Shown in pieces: positions 32,950 through 43,789 of a stretch of 64,000 bases of DNA. Under the pieces are notes generated by a model. That model did no database searches. It was given only the letters and a program-made list of their open reading frames with translations, and was not told the origin of the DNA. The translations under genes were made by a program, and so were the position numbers. The stretch is from Monodelphis domestica (taxonomy: Eukaryota > Chordata > Mammalia > Didelphimorphia > Didelphidae): positions 6,044,410 through 6,108,409 of the forward strand of contig NC_077232.1 in assembly GCF_027887165.1 (NCBI RefSeq), given 5' to 3'. Position 1 is the first letter of the stretch; every line of letters begins with the position of its first letter.

Positions 32950-34535
32950 ATTACCATTATTCTTTTCTGCTCCAACCCACTGGCTTTCCGAGGTGAGCCC
33001 TTCTCCACCTAGGACAGCCCTGCAGGGCTCAGGCACCGGGCGGTCCCCGGCTGACCAGGGAGGGCACAGGCAGCCGCCCAGCCAGAGCACGCGGGGCTCG
33101 GCTGCCCTTCCTGCCTGCCTTCTCTTTGCTGACCAGCCTCTAGTCACTGGTGTCTCTGTTGCTTGACAGCGTCGCCGGCGGCCCTCTGCATGGTGGCAGT
33201 CACGCCGCCTAGTTCCGGGCGCCTGGAGTGGGGGGTCTCTCTGAGCCTGGGCGGCTCCCTCTGCCCTGCCCCCCCCAGGCTCTCCCTCCGCTGGAGGCCC
33301 AACCCAGCCCGGCCCAAACCTTTGGCCTGGAGACTTGTTTGCATTGTGGGAAGTGGGAAAGTGGACGGAGGACTTGAGCTCTGCCCAGGCCGGCCTCACC
33401 CTTCCTGCTTGGGGTCTGGGTGGGGCTCAGGAGTCCCTCCATCCTCCAGCGGGCAGAGCCAGGTGTCTGGCAATCGAGGGACACCTGGCTTCACCTGTTG
33501 GCTCCATTGTGTCACTGGCTGGGTCTCAGTTTCCCCGCTTGTCCCCTTCCTCCAGCCTGGCTGGCCCCGGGGGTGGTGAAGACACTGGGGAGTGTAGATG
33601 GCAAGGGAAGGGGGGTCTCCAAGGAACCCGCCTCATTGCCTTGGCAACAGCTAGTACCCAGCAACAACGAAGGCCGGAGGAGCCCTAATGAGGCCCGGTG
33701 GGCCCAGGTAGCAATTAGGGAGTGAGTTGGGGGATGGTTTCCATGACAGGCGGGAGAGGAAGGGCTGAGGTGGGGGCCGGTGGGAGGGGGCAGAAGGCAG
33801 CCGGTGAGCATAGAGTGGGCCACTTTGCCGGGGGGTGCCCCCTCCCCCCAGCTGGCCAGGCTCTGAGCTCCCAGGAGGCTCTGGGGATGGGGGTGGGGGC
33901 TGTGGAGGAGGGGGAGCCTTTGGGCCTTTCTCCTTTGTCTTTCACACACTGGGCCTCTGTTCAACCTTGGCTTCCTGGGAAGGGGGGGCATAGGAGCCTC
34001 GAGCAGAATCCCCCTCCTGCTCCTGTCGGCCAGGCCTGGTGGGAGGAGAGGGGCCGCTTGGAGGCCTCCATCTGGAGCCAGCAGGAGATGCCAGCCTCGG
34101 AGGCAGTGAGGGGCCCCCAGAGCAGGTGGGGTCGTCCTGCCAACAGCGGGAACAAGCAGGGCCCTTCCCGAGCGGCCAGTCCTGCCCCCTCGCTTCATAA
34201 AGGCCCTCAGAGCTGGAGAGCCGCAGAGGCTCTGAGGCTGGCCTGGAACCCGGGTCTCCTGCCCCCAAGGCCAGGGCTGCGCCCCCGGGCACCCAGGAAT
34301 GATGTGGTGCTCCTGGTGGCCGCTGGGGAAAGCCCCTTCCTGCTTGGCCCTGCAGACCTCTGGGGCAGGCAGGCTGCCGTTAGCAAGCCCAGGTGCACCC
34401 TGGCGGGGGCCTATGAGCAGGGGACGGGCTCCCTGGACAGGAAGAGTTTGAGGAGATTCCTGAGCACCCCAGACGAGATCCGCCTTCTTTTCCCAGAGGA
34501 GAAAACGACCACAATTCAGGAGATGGGACGGACCC
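32950..34535. other. GC-rich intergenic region 3' of TBC1D10C, no gene seen
   Basis: The region holds open frames on both strands, but none has protein-like composition or splice structure that I recognise. It contains an RFX-type X-box and a hairpin-forming patch near 33635-33720 (separate entry). Confidence 0.45.
33635..33720. promoter_or_regulatory. Possible regulatory patch: X-box plus homeobox-core palindrome
   Basis: ATTGCCTTGGCAAC (33635-33648) is close to the palindromic RFX X-box. At 33683-33720, CCCTAAT and ATTAGGG form inverted arms around a second inverted pair, GGCCC/GGGCC. The motifs are seen directly. Regulatory function is inferred. Confidence 0.35.
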
Positions 34536-34538
34536 GCC

Positions 34539-34544
34539 TTTATT
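34539..34544 (-). terminator. TBC1D10C: Probable TBC1D10C poly(A) signal
   Basis: AATAAA on the minus strand, about 580 bp beyond the TBC1D10C stop codon (35126). It is the first such hexamer downstream of the stop. Confidence 0.6.
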
Positions 34545-35125
34545 AAGCCCCTGTGGGGGCCCCCTGGCCCCCCGAAGCCCCACTTCCGCTGGCCTGTTTG
34601 GGGGCTGACCTGGTCAGCCCCTCTTCTGGTGGAGGCAGGACCAGGCCCGCCTCTCTCTGTGACTCTGGCTGGCTGGCTGTGGAGACCGCAGGGTGGGACC
34701 CCAGAATTTCATTGTGTCCCCCAGGATTTGGTCTAGCTCAGGCCACTTTTAACAGCTGAATCACCTGCCTGAGAGCCCGACTCTGGGCCAGGTCCCACGA
34801 GGTGCTCAGGGCTGAAAATACAAGTGGGAGCCAGCAGAACATGCTGGCTGATGGATTCCTGGGGTGAGTGGGGGGCGGCCGGGGGGGTCATGAGGGTCAG
34901 AGAAATGTGGCAGGTGGGGGCAGAGAAGCAGGGAGACCCCCAGCACCACCACAGGGGAGTTCAGGCTCAAATCCTCCCCATGTCACTCATTACATCCTGG
35001 AGAGAGCGATGAAAGAGACCTGGGAGGGCACCAGGCCCACTGAGGTCCAAGAAGGACACAGGAGAGGCCGGAGTCGCAGCCCACAGTTCCACACTCCTCC
35101 CCTGGGGCTGCCCCAGGCAGGTCTC

Positions 35126-38100
35126 TCAGAACCGGGTGTCCAGGAAGGAGGAGGAGGCCCGGTGGGTCCTGGACGGTCCCTCGGCCTGCAGGCCCCGGTG
35201 CCGAGTCAGCATCCCGTGGAAGGTCTTGCCCCTCGTCTGCGGCTTCCTTCGAGGACGCACCTCCTCAGGGGGCTGCACCACAATCCGGGGCACCTCCCGG
35301 CCTGGCGCCTTCGAGGCTGCGGCCAGCTGCTGGGCCTCGAAGATGGCGGGCGCCCCGGGCAGGCGGTCTTTGGGCCTCAGTTGCAGCTCTGGGTCAGTTT
35401 TCTGGAGCTTGGCGAGCTGGGTGAGGCTCTCTCGTCGCAGGTCTCGCTCCGAGACGGCCACCGCGTGAACCTGTGGGGACGGCTCGTTGAGGGGCGGGCA
35501 CGGGAGGGCATGGCAGGCAGAGGATGCCAGCCAAGCCTCTGCCTCTGGGACTGGGGCTCAGGGCTGCCACCCACCTGGGCCATGAACGGGTCTTCCTGCA
35601 GCTGGGCTGGCGGGATGGAACGCAGCATCTCGAGTGTCTCCAGCAGCCCCGGGCAGGCCCTGCGCTGCTCAGCGGTGCCCAAGGCAAGGCGGACTAAGGT
35701 CAGGCCCACCCGGAACAAGACCTTCACTCCTAGAGAGACGGCCAGAGCCGAAAAGGGCCTCAGAGGCAGCCCCTCCCCCCAGCCAGAAGCTCCCCACCTG
35801 TGGCGAGGCCCAGTCCTCGGGGAGGCCTCCACTCCTCAGGGTCTTGGCTCACCTCATCCTGCCTTTGGGACTTTTGGAGCTGGGGGAGGCTCCCGGGCCT
35901 CCCTGAGGCTCCCTTCTCTTCTCGTCTCAACATCTCCACCTACTGCCACGAGCCCCCTGGGCCACGGACTCCAGGCCCACTGGCCGCCCTCCACAGACAC
36001 TCTCAGTTTGCCAGCGGCCTTCCCGAGCCTCCACTAAGCCAATTGAACCCAATTCCCTGAACGCAGCCTGATGGAGGCAGGACGCCAAGGCCGGGCTTTG
36101 ACCCGTTTAAGTTGCCCAAGCAGCCTGAGGTCACGATCACGTTGTTGACTGCCCTATAACAAGTCACATTGCTCTTGTGGTCCGCTAAGACCCCCAGACC
36201 CTTTCCATACAAACGGCCGGTTCATTGTACCTCCCTCAGCGGGTACTCGTGAGGCTGAATTTTTGGACCCAAGGGTCAGACTTTACATTTATGGATACTC
36301 GACTTCCTCGTGTTGGGTTGGGACCATCATGTCTGCCTCTTGAAGGTCTTCTTTTGGATCCTGGCCTTCACCCGGAACATTAGCTCCTCCTGGCCCCCGG
36401 GTGTGTCACCCACAACTGGGAGGAGCCTGCCCTCTCTGCCTCTTCTAAGACCCTGCTAAATGGGCTCACGTCACTGAGGACAGATCCTGGGCACAACGCC
36501 GGAGACCCTCCTCCAAGGCTGGCCTCACCTCATCTCTCTGACCTGGGGGGAGGAGAGGAGAAGGGGGGGAGAGTCTGGAACAGAGAGGAGGGGGTGCAGG
36601 GGAAAGGGGGCAGGGGAGGAGAGAGGAGGGGGTGCAGGGGAAAGGGGGCAGGGGAGGGCGAGGCAGGGCCCTTCACCACCATCTCAGGCTGAACTCGCCT
36701 CTTCTTCCTCACCAGCCACAGCCCAGACAAGGCTGCCGGGGCTTCCTGCTGGCCCCTCAAATCTGAGCCCTCCCCCCAAGCCCCGGAAGCTGCCCCTCCC
36801 CCAGCTTCCCTGGCGCAGTGGGCACTGCCCTCCACCTCCTCCTCCAGGTTCCTCCTTCCACCTGTATCCAGGCAGGTCCAGCTCCCTCCCCAGCATTCCC
36901 CTGGACTGTCCTTCTCGCCATCCTGGTTTAGGCCTTCAGTGCTCCTCACCAGCACCACTGCAACAGTGGCCTCCCCAGAAGGCTCCTTGCCTCTCCAGGC
37001 CAACCCATCTGGCCTTCTAGCCTTGTTTTGCTCATGAGAGGTTGCCTGCTACCCTGGATAAGGACCGAGTCCTGAGTTCAGATGCCAGTGCTGCCTCTTC
37101 ATCTCTGGGCCATGTTGAACCCTGGCTCGTCCTCTGAGACTCAGTTTCCCTCCTCTGTGAAAGGAGGCAATCGGATCAAAGGATCCCTAAGGTCTGTTCT
37201 AACTCTAAGTCTAAGCTCTCCTTGCCTCGCTCCTGCCTGCTCTCCACGCTTGGCTCCATGCTGCCTCTTCCAGGAAGCCTTCCCTGGCTGCTCAGGTGAG
37301 CCCTTCTCTGCTTCCTTCGATGCCCTGAGGGGAGTTAGTGGGGCTCCTGTTTTTGTCCCCTCCCTCATTAGATGATGAGAGCCTTGCAGGTAAGGAGCGC
37401 CTTTTCCCAGACTTTTGGACCTTTTCTTGCTGCCCAGGACAGGCCTTTGGGGCTGGGAAGGCCCTAAAAGCATCCCTCACTTGGCGCAGGGGGAGGCAGC
37501 CCCGAGACAGCCGGCGGAGGGTCTCCCGACTCCAAGCCCTTGCCCAGAGGATGGCCCACACGGAGGACCATTCGTGGTACGAGGCAGAGCTGGAGGGCCT
37601 CCTGCACCAGCCTCCGCCGACCTGTCAGGAGAACCCGGGCTTGGGCCAGGCTGGACAATGCAGAGCCTGGAGGAGGGATGGCCCTGGGGGGGGGCTGCCC
37701 GCTCCGCCCCACTCACCCTCGCTGAAGAAGGCGTCCCAGATGCGCAGGACGGTGGCGAAGGGCAGGGAGCGGGCAAAGAGGCACAGGAACCACTCGGGCA
37801 GGTAGAGGAGGGGCCCCACGCCCTGCTGGTGGAGGTGCTTGTGGATCCGAGGACACAGCCTGCCCAGCAGGGCCGAGAACACCTCCGCATCCAGCCGGAT
37901 GGCCTCCTGGAGCGGCCCAGGAAGGGGCGGTGAGGGCCGGCCCCTCCCCCTCCCCCTCCCCGGCCTGTCTGCCCCACACGGCTCCCCAGGGACCCCCCAG
38001 GAGACGGGGTCACTCACCATGTGGGGCCCGTAGTAGCCGGGCAGGTAGAACTCGCAGATCTGCACCAGACACCAGAAAGCCTCCTGTGGGGGCAGGAGAT

Positions 38101-39928
38101 GAGGTGGGGAGAGGCCAAAAGCACCAGGGAGAGTAGGGGCCCCCCGGGGCACCGAGAGCCGCCCCCCCCAGCATCATTGTGGGGGATTCTTCCTTTACCA
38201 GTTTGGCAGGGGGAGGGGCTCCTCAGGGCTGGGGGAGGGGCTCCTCAGGGCTGGGGGGAGGGGGCTCCTCAGGCCTGGGGGAGGGGGCTCCTCAGGCCTG
38301 GGGGAGGGGGCTCCTCAGGGCTGGGGGAGAAGGCTCCTCAGGCCTGGGGGAGGGGGCTCCTCAGGGCTGGGGGAGGGGGCTCCTCAGGGCTGGGGGGAGG
38401 GGGCTCCTCAGGCCTGGGGGAGGGGGCTCCTCAGGCCTGGGGGAGGGGGCTCCTCAGGCCTGGGGGAGGGGGCCCCTCAGGGCTGGGGGAGGGGGCTCCT
38501 CAGGGCTGGGGGGAGGGGGCTCCTCAGGCCTGGGGGAGGGGGCTCCTCAGGGCTGGGGGAGGGGGCTCCTCAGGGCTGGGGGGAGGGGGCTCCTCAGGCC
38601 TGGGATTGGGGATGGGCTATCGGGCCTTCGGAGAGGAAGAGGGTCCCTGGGGCCTCTGACGCCTCCCCAAGGGCCCCGCCTCAGGGTCCGAATGTCTCTC
38701 ACCTCAGGAGGCATCTGCATGAGCAGGACAGCGGCCACAGGCCCCTGGGCCTGGCAGTAGCCCTGTTCAGGCCGGTACAGGGTATAGGCCTTGAGCACGT
38801 TCAGGAGGCCCTGCTGCCTGTGTGAGGAGACCCCATCAGGAGACCCCGGGCCCTGCCCCTCGAGGGGGCCCAACAGAGACGACGGCAGCCCCAAGGCAGA
38901 GGCCTGGGACCGGATGGGCTCTACCACCCCCAAGTTCTGGGATCGGGGCAAAGCCGGGTCCTGCTCTGGGCCTCTGCGGGCCTTCCCCCAGTTCCTCGGC
39001 CCCCCCAACGGCTCCGGCCTCTCTTACCCATGACCCTGGGGCGACAGGAACATTTCATGAAGGGGGAACTGCCGATGCAGGTCTCTCCTGATGGCCTCCA
39101 GCCACTGAGGGTCCCCAGGGGCTGAGAGCAGTTCCTGGGGTTAAGCAAGGGCAGGCAGATGGGAGGGAGGCCCAGCAGCGCTTGGGGCAGAACTTCGGCC
39201 TCCCCTCCCCGTGGTGGGGGCCCTTCAGGGATCCTCCGAGGGGCTCCTGCTCCCAGGCTGGGCTCAACTTGGATGGGGGGGGGCGCGGGAAGCTGGGGGA
39301 GGGACCCGAAGCAGGTCGCCCCCCTCCCCCTCCTGTTGGGCCCTGGCCCTCCTGCTTCTTCCCTTGGGACTTGCTAACTCAGAGCAGGAGGAGGAAGAGG
39401 AGGAGGGGCGGGAGAGAAGGCTGCAGGGAGATGGCTTGGAGCCTCACCTGGTAGGTGCTGGGGTTTTGCTGCTGCCGGGCTTGGGCCCCACACAGCAGGG
39501 GCCAGCAGCGGGCACGAAGGGCAGATGGGATCCCTTTGCGGCACTGAATCTTTACCTGCAGGGAGTGATGCCACCCTTAGCCCAGGAGGCCCCAGATGGG
39601 CACCGGGCACCCACCCGGCCCACCGCAAAAAACATCCGTCTTCCTTGGGTTAAACCAGGGGCTTCGGAAGGCCCCGGCTGGAACACATCCTTGGAACTGC
39701 GTCTACACCTCTCGGCTGCCTTCCGAAAAGCTGGATGTGAGGATCCTCCGAATCGGGGTCTTGTGGGAGCTCTCTGCACCCAGTAGGTGCTTTTAAGGCA
39801 AAAAGGCCTCAATAAAGCTCTAGAAACAGAGGCTGGATGATGGCACTCGGGATCCAGAGCTTCCAGTTTGGGTGAGAGTGAGAAGGGTTGAAGCCCTGGA
39901 TGAGATTTACCATTTGTCAAACTTCCCC

Positions 39929-39975
<47 letters not shown>

Positions 39976-42900
39976 ACCCCTGTTCCCTACCTCGGGGCAA
40001 AGCAATCCTTTTTCCAAGATTGACTGCCTTCAGCCTAACCTTCTCTTCTCTCCTGAAGCCCCTACAGCGACGGCCCCCACCTCCTTCTGGCCCCCAGAGC
40101 CCCTGCTTTCAGGAAAACTTCCCGTATCCTCTATTCCAAGAGCTCCTGCTCCCCTCCTCTTTTCTTAAGCCCTTCCCTTCCACTTCAGCATCCATACTAA
40201 GCACTGCTTCCAGAGCAGAAGAGCGGGAAGGGCTAGGCCATGGGGGTTATGGGACTTGCCCAAGGTCACCCAGCTGGGAAGTATCTGAAGCCAGATTGGA
40301 ATCCAGGACCCGGAGGGGGGCTCCAGGCCTGATTCTACCCAGTGAGCCACGTCACTGCCCCTGCCACACTCCTCTTCACCTCTTACAGTCCAGCTCCCAA
40401 TCTCATCCCTCCACTGAGGCTCTCTCAAGCTACCGACGCCAAACCCTTTCCTCGGTTCTCATTCTCCGACCTTCCTACAGCTTCCCCCCTGCTCTCTTCT
40501 CTGCAGGTTTTCAGAGACCCCCGTCTCCTGCTTCTCCTCCTGCCTCCCAGACCGCTCTTCTCCGTCTCCTTTACTGGGTCAGCCTCTGCTGCTCTCCAAT
40601 CTCACATCTCCAGCTGGGCGTCGAGGAGGCGTCTTAAACTCAGCATGTCCAAAATGGAACTCCTGAGCTTCCCGCCAAACCCTCTCAACGCCTGAAAAAA
40701 CAGGCCATCTTCATGCGCTCCCTCTTCTCCCCTCCTCCACCCGCTTCTCCATTCCCTGCAGTCTTTGCTCCAGAATCTGAGAAACCGTCCAGCCACCAAT
40801 TGTCTTTGAAGAGGTCAAGCCCTCCTTTGGGTCTGGGTCAGAGATCTCACCCTTTCCTGCACCCCCTGGGGTCTTGTCCCCTCACCTAGCCCATTCTCAT
40901 GTCTCTAACTCTGTCTCTGTCTCCCTCTCCCTTTCTCTGTCTCTCTCTCCCAATCTGTCTCTTTCTTTCCCTCCCTCTCTCTCTCTGTCTCTGTCTCTCT
41001 CTGTCTCTCCTTTTCTCTGTCTCTCCCTCCCTCCCTTTCTCTTCCTCCCTCTCTCTGTCTCTCTCTCCCAATCTCTGTCTTTTTCTTTCCCTCCCTCTCT
41101 CTGTCTCTGTCTCTGTCTCTCTCTGTCTCCCTCTCCTTTTCTGTCTCTCCCTCCCTCCCTCTCTCTCCCTCCCTCCCTCTCTCTGTCTCTCTCTCCCAAT
41201 CTCTGTCTTTTTCTTTCCCTCCCTCTCTCTCTCTCTGTCTCTGTCTCTCTCTGTCTCCCTCTCCTTTTCTGTCTCTCCCTCCCTCCCTCTCTCTCCCTCC
41301 CTCTCTCTGTCTCTCTCTCCCAATCTCTGTCTTTTTCTTTCCCTCCCTCTCTCTCTCTCTGTCTCTCTGTATCTCTCTCTCTCCCTGTTTTCTTGGCCTC
41401 CTTAAAGAGAAACACACACCAGCCTTCCCCCCATCCCAATCTCCCCTCCCCTATCTCACTACCAGCCTCCCAGGGACAAGGTGCCGGGCCCTGCTCGCAC
41501 TCCTCTGCACACAGGACTTTCCCTTCCTCGCTGAAGTCAGTGCCCTTTTCTCTACATTGGCCTCTGCTCCACCTTTCTTCACTCTCTGACTCCCTCCAAG
41601 CCTCTGGCTCCTCCCTCAGGCTTCCCACCAGGGCTCTGGGCTGGCCTATCTTTCTCCAGCTTCTTGGCATTTCTGGGCTCAGGGCCTTTGCTTCTCTCTC
41701 TGCATGCCCTCACAGTGGGCTCCTCTGCTCCCTTGGGTCCAATTCTTCTGTTCGATCTGGAGAGCCCCCCAGAATCTGTCTCCTGATTGTCCCCAGACCC
41801 ACGTCCCCGACTTCCTGCTGGGTATCTGCCCCTGGATGTGCCATCCTTCCACCACCCCACCCAGGCCCCTCAGCGCCTCCCTTTCTCTCATCTCCCTTCA
41901 CCAGCTCATGGATTCCTCTCCTGGGCTCCTCGGTATCCCAGAGCCACCACCTGGGTCAGCAGCTTTTGCCAGCTCCACCTATGGGCTCAAAGAGTTTTCT
42001 CTGGCCACCCCCATGCTTTCCCTTCTCACTCCACCACCCACTGACTTCTCTGGCTTCCTTCAAGTCCCAGCCAAAATCTGCGCTTCTCCAGGAAGCCTCT
42101 CCCAAGCTGGCCTTCCCTCTGCTCATCTTTTCCTGTTGATCCTGTCTGGAGGGAGCCTTTGCTTCTTGTCTCCCGTTCAGACTGGCAGTTTCCGGGGGGC
42201 AGGGCCTCTTCTTGCCTTCCCTGCTATCCCGGAGCTTGGTACCGTGCCTGGCACATAGTGGGTGTTTACTAAGGCCAGCTGGGTTCAAGGCCCATGTCTG
42301 CAATAGACCGGTGGGCTCTAGGCAGCTCTCCAAGAGCCTGAGGTGGCAACGACCCAGTGGCACAGGTCTGGAGCTCTGGATTCCAGTGACGTTCCAGATG
42401 TCTGTTCCACTTCCTATTCCCAGGGCCCAGCACACAGTTGGCATCTACTATTTGTTCACTGAATCAGGTGGAAGTCCAGCTTTCCCTCCTGTCCCATCCC
42501 TGTTGGGGCCCTCACCTTCTTGGCCCTCCTGGACATGGTCTTCTCCCAGTGAGACGTCATCTCCACCCACTTCATTTCTCGCTGCCGGATGAGTTCCAAC
42601 GGGGGCTGCCCTGGGCTAAAGGGGTCAGAGAGGACAAGGCCCCCCCAGTGGTCATCACTGCCCCTTCTGTCTGCAGACAGGCCACCTTCCCGGGGGAGGG
42701 GTGCCCCTACACCGAGCCTCTCTTGTTGTCACCAGAATGGGAAGGATGTGGCTTAGAGTGTGGTTGGAAGAGGGAGGGGACATGGCCCAGTTCCCCCTCC
42801 CTGCTAGGCCTGCCCAGAACAGAGGCCAAGAGAGCTCAGCTCTGGGGAGCTAAAGGCTCAGGGACCAGCAGCACACGGAGCTGGGCTAGGAGGTAGGCAG

Positions 42901-43789
42901 CAGCTTGTCTTTGTCTCTGGCCCACTTCAGACCTGACGGTGCCCATTCCACAGAGGAGTCTCCCTGGCCCATACCTCATGGGAGTTCTAGGACTTTGCCA
43001 AGCACAGAGAGGGGGTGCTGGGTGCCATGGCTATTCTCCCCAAGAACCCTTCACCCATCTTACCGGCTAGGGCCAATACCCATGCCCAGCCCTAAGCCCA
43101 TCTCCCTTATTCATCCAGTGTCACGCTTTGCCTGATGCTCTGAGCTGGCCATGCCTTCCCTGTTCTGAAGCTGGCACCTTCCTCAAAGAGGGACAGATTA
43201 GAGAAGACCTAGTGTTTGGCTCACCCTAAAGTCCAAACTGTTCATTTTACAGATAGGACACTGAGGCTAAAGAAGTCCTCTCCTCTCTCTCATCCTTGGT
43301 CTCCTCCTCACCCGGAAAGTGAGGGGGCCAGACTAGAGGGCCCTGGAACGCTCCAGGGTCCTGTGGCCTCTTGACTCCAAGTCTGCTGCTCCCCTCCCTT
43401 CCCAGCTTCCTTCGTCTCATGTCCTACCTAGACTTTCCCCCCATTCCCTCTCGTAGCCCCAAGATCTAAGCTCTGTACCTCCTGGGCTCTGAGAAAGGTT
43501 TATTGAATTACAGGCAACCTCTGAAGCTCAAATGAATCACATGTGACCTAACCCAGTCTGGATCCCCAAAGTATTCCCTTCCCCAGGAGGCTGACTTTGC
43601 TACTCCCCTCAGCACCCCCTACCCAACTCACCCTGCTTCTGAGGAGTTGGCACTGCCTCCAATAAAGCCGTAGCGATCGGCCCTTCGGAAGGGCCCTGGA
43701 CCATTGAGCTCCGAGTCTGAACCAAGGGAGCTAGAGTCGTCCTGGATGTCAGGGGCCACGGCTAGGTCCTCCCCTAGGGCGGCAGCCAT
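35126..43789 (-). CDS. TBC1D10C: TBC1 domain family member 10C (carabin)
   Basis: Known in mammals as a lymphocyte protein that restrains Ras and calcineurin signalling and carries a Rab-GAP TBC domain. Exons, minus strand: 43789-43632, 42615-42516, 39555-39448, 39134-39028, 38817-38703, 38083-38018, 37906-37717, 35729-35575, 35470-35126. All have AG/GT sites and matching phases, giving 447 aa (human 446). The N-terminus has [12 protein letters not shown] and DRYGFIGG. The TBC domain spans about residues 90-320. The arginine finger is IRRDLHR (Arg143) and the glutamine finger is GYCQ (Gln180). Near the C-terminus PRIVVQ (394-399) resembles a PxIxIT calcineurin-docking motif, and the end is FLDTRF as in human. 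For exon 2 the acceptor CCTTTAG (42616-42617) is chosen over a nearby CCCAG because only it keeps the frame. An acceptor-like TTTGCAG just upstream of the ATG suggests a further 5' UTR exon. Confidence 0.96.
36560..36660. repeat. Purine-rich tandem duplication in TBC1D10C intron
   Basis: A GAGAGGAGGGGGTGCAGGGG-type unit of about 37 bp occurs twice in a row (starts near 36582 and 36619), within a longer GGGGAGG-rich tract. Confidence 0.8.
37040..37215 (+). mobile_element. MAR1/MIR-like SINE remnant in TBC1D10C intron
   Basis: Reads 'cgagtcctgagttcagatgcc', 'ctcagtttccctcctctgtgaaa' and 'ctaaggtctgttctaactctaag'. It is a decayed CORE-SINE antisense to the gene. Confidence 0.55.
38216..38606. 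repeat. G-rich 24-bp minisatellite in TBC1D10C intron 5
   Basis: About 17 tandem copies of a 23-25 bp unit of the form GGGCTCCTCAGGGCTGGGGG, alternating GGGCT and GGCCT variants, between exons 38817-38703 and 38083-38018. Runs of 4-6 G occur several times per unit on the plus strand. Long glycine-rich frames across it are repeat artefacts. Confidence 0.95.
39932..39973. repeat. (CA)n microsatellite
   Basis: About 20 CA units in the large intron of TBC1D10C between exons 42516 and 39555. Confidence 0.95.
40195..40362 (-). mobile_element. Marsupial SINE, reverse orientation, degraded
   Basis: Plus strand reads 'gggaagggctaggccatgggggttatgggacttgcccaaggtcacccagctgggaagtatctgaagccagattgg' to 'agtgagccacgtcactgcccc'. 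It lies in a TBC1D10C intron, in the same direction as the gene. Confidence 0.8.
40905..41395. repeat. Polypyrimidine tract with about 120-bp higher-order unit
   Basis: An almost pure CT/CCCT tract. The marker CCCAATCT starts at 40949, 41067, 41195 and 41319 (spacings 118, 128, 124), each followed by near-identical CTTTTTCTTTCCCTCC-type text. The TBC1D10C transcript would be purine-rich (GA) here. Long Ser/Leu/Pro frames across it are artefacts. Confidence 0.9.
42232..42285 (+). mobile_element. L2/MIR-type tail
   Basis: 'ggtaccgtgcctggcacatagtgggtgtttactaagg' is the usual L2/MIR 3' end. Confidence 0.6.

Noticed and set aside
38216-38606. Possible CRISPR-like regular repeat
   Set aside because: Units are contiguous without unique spacers, and this is a vertebrate intron. 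It is a minisatellite.
38021-38760. Glycine-rich open frames of about 200 codons
   Set aside because: They follow the 24-bp minisatellite, whose length (a multiple of three) keeps frames open.
40874-42139. 421-codon Ser/Leu/Pro open frame and 257-codon antisense Arg/Glu frame
   Set aside because: Both arise from the polypyrimidine tract in a TBC1D10C intron.
42601-42611. CCCAG acceptor for TBC1D10C exon 2
   Set aside because: It would shift the frame. The CCTTTAG site four bases upstream in the transcript keeps phase and matches the human protein wording.
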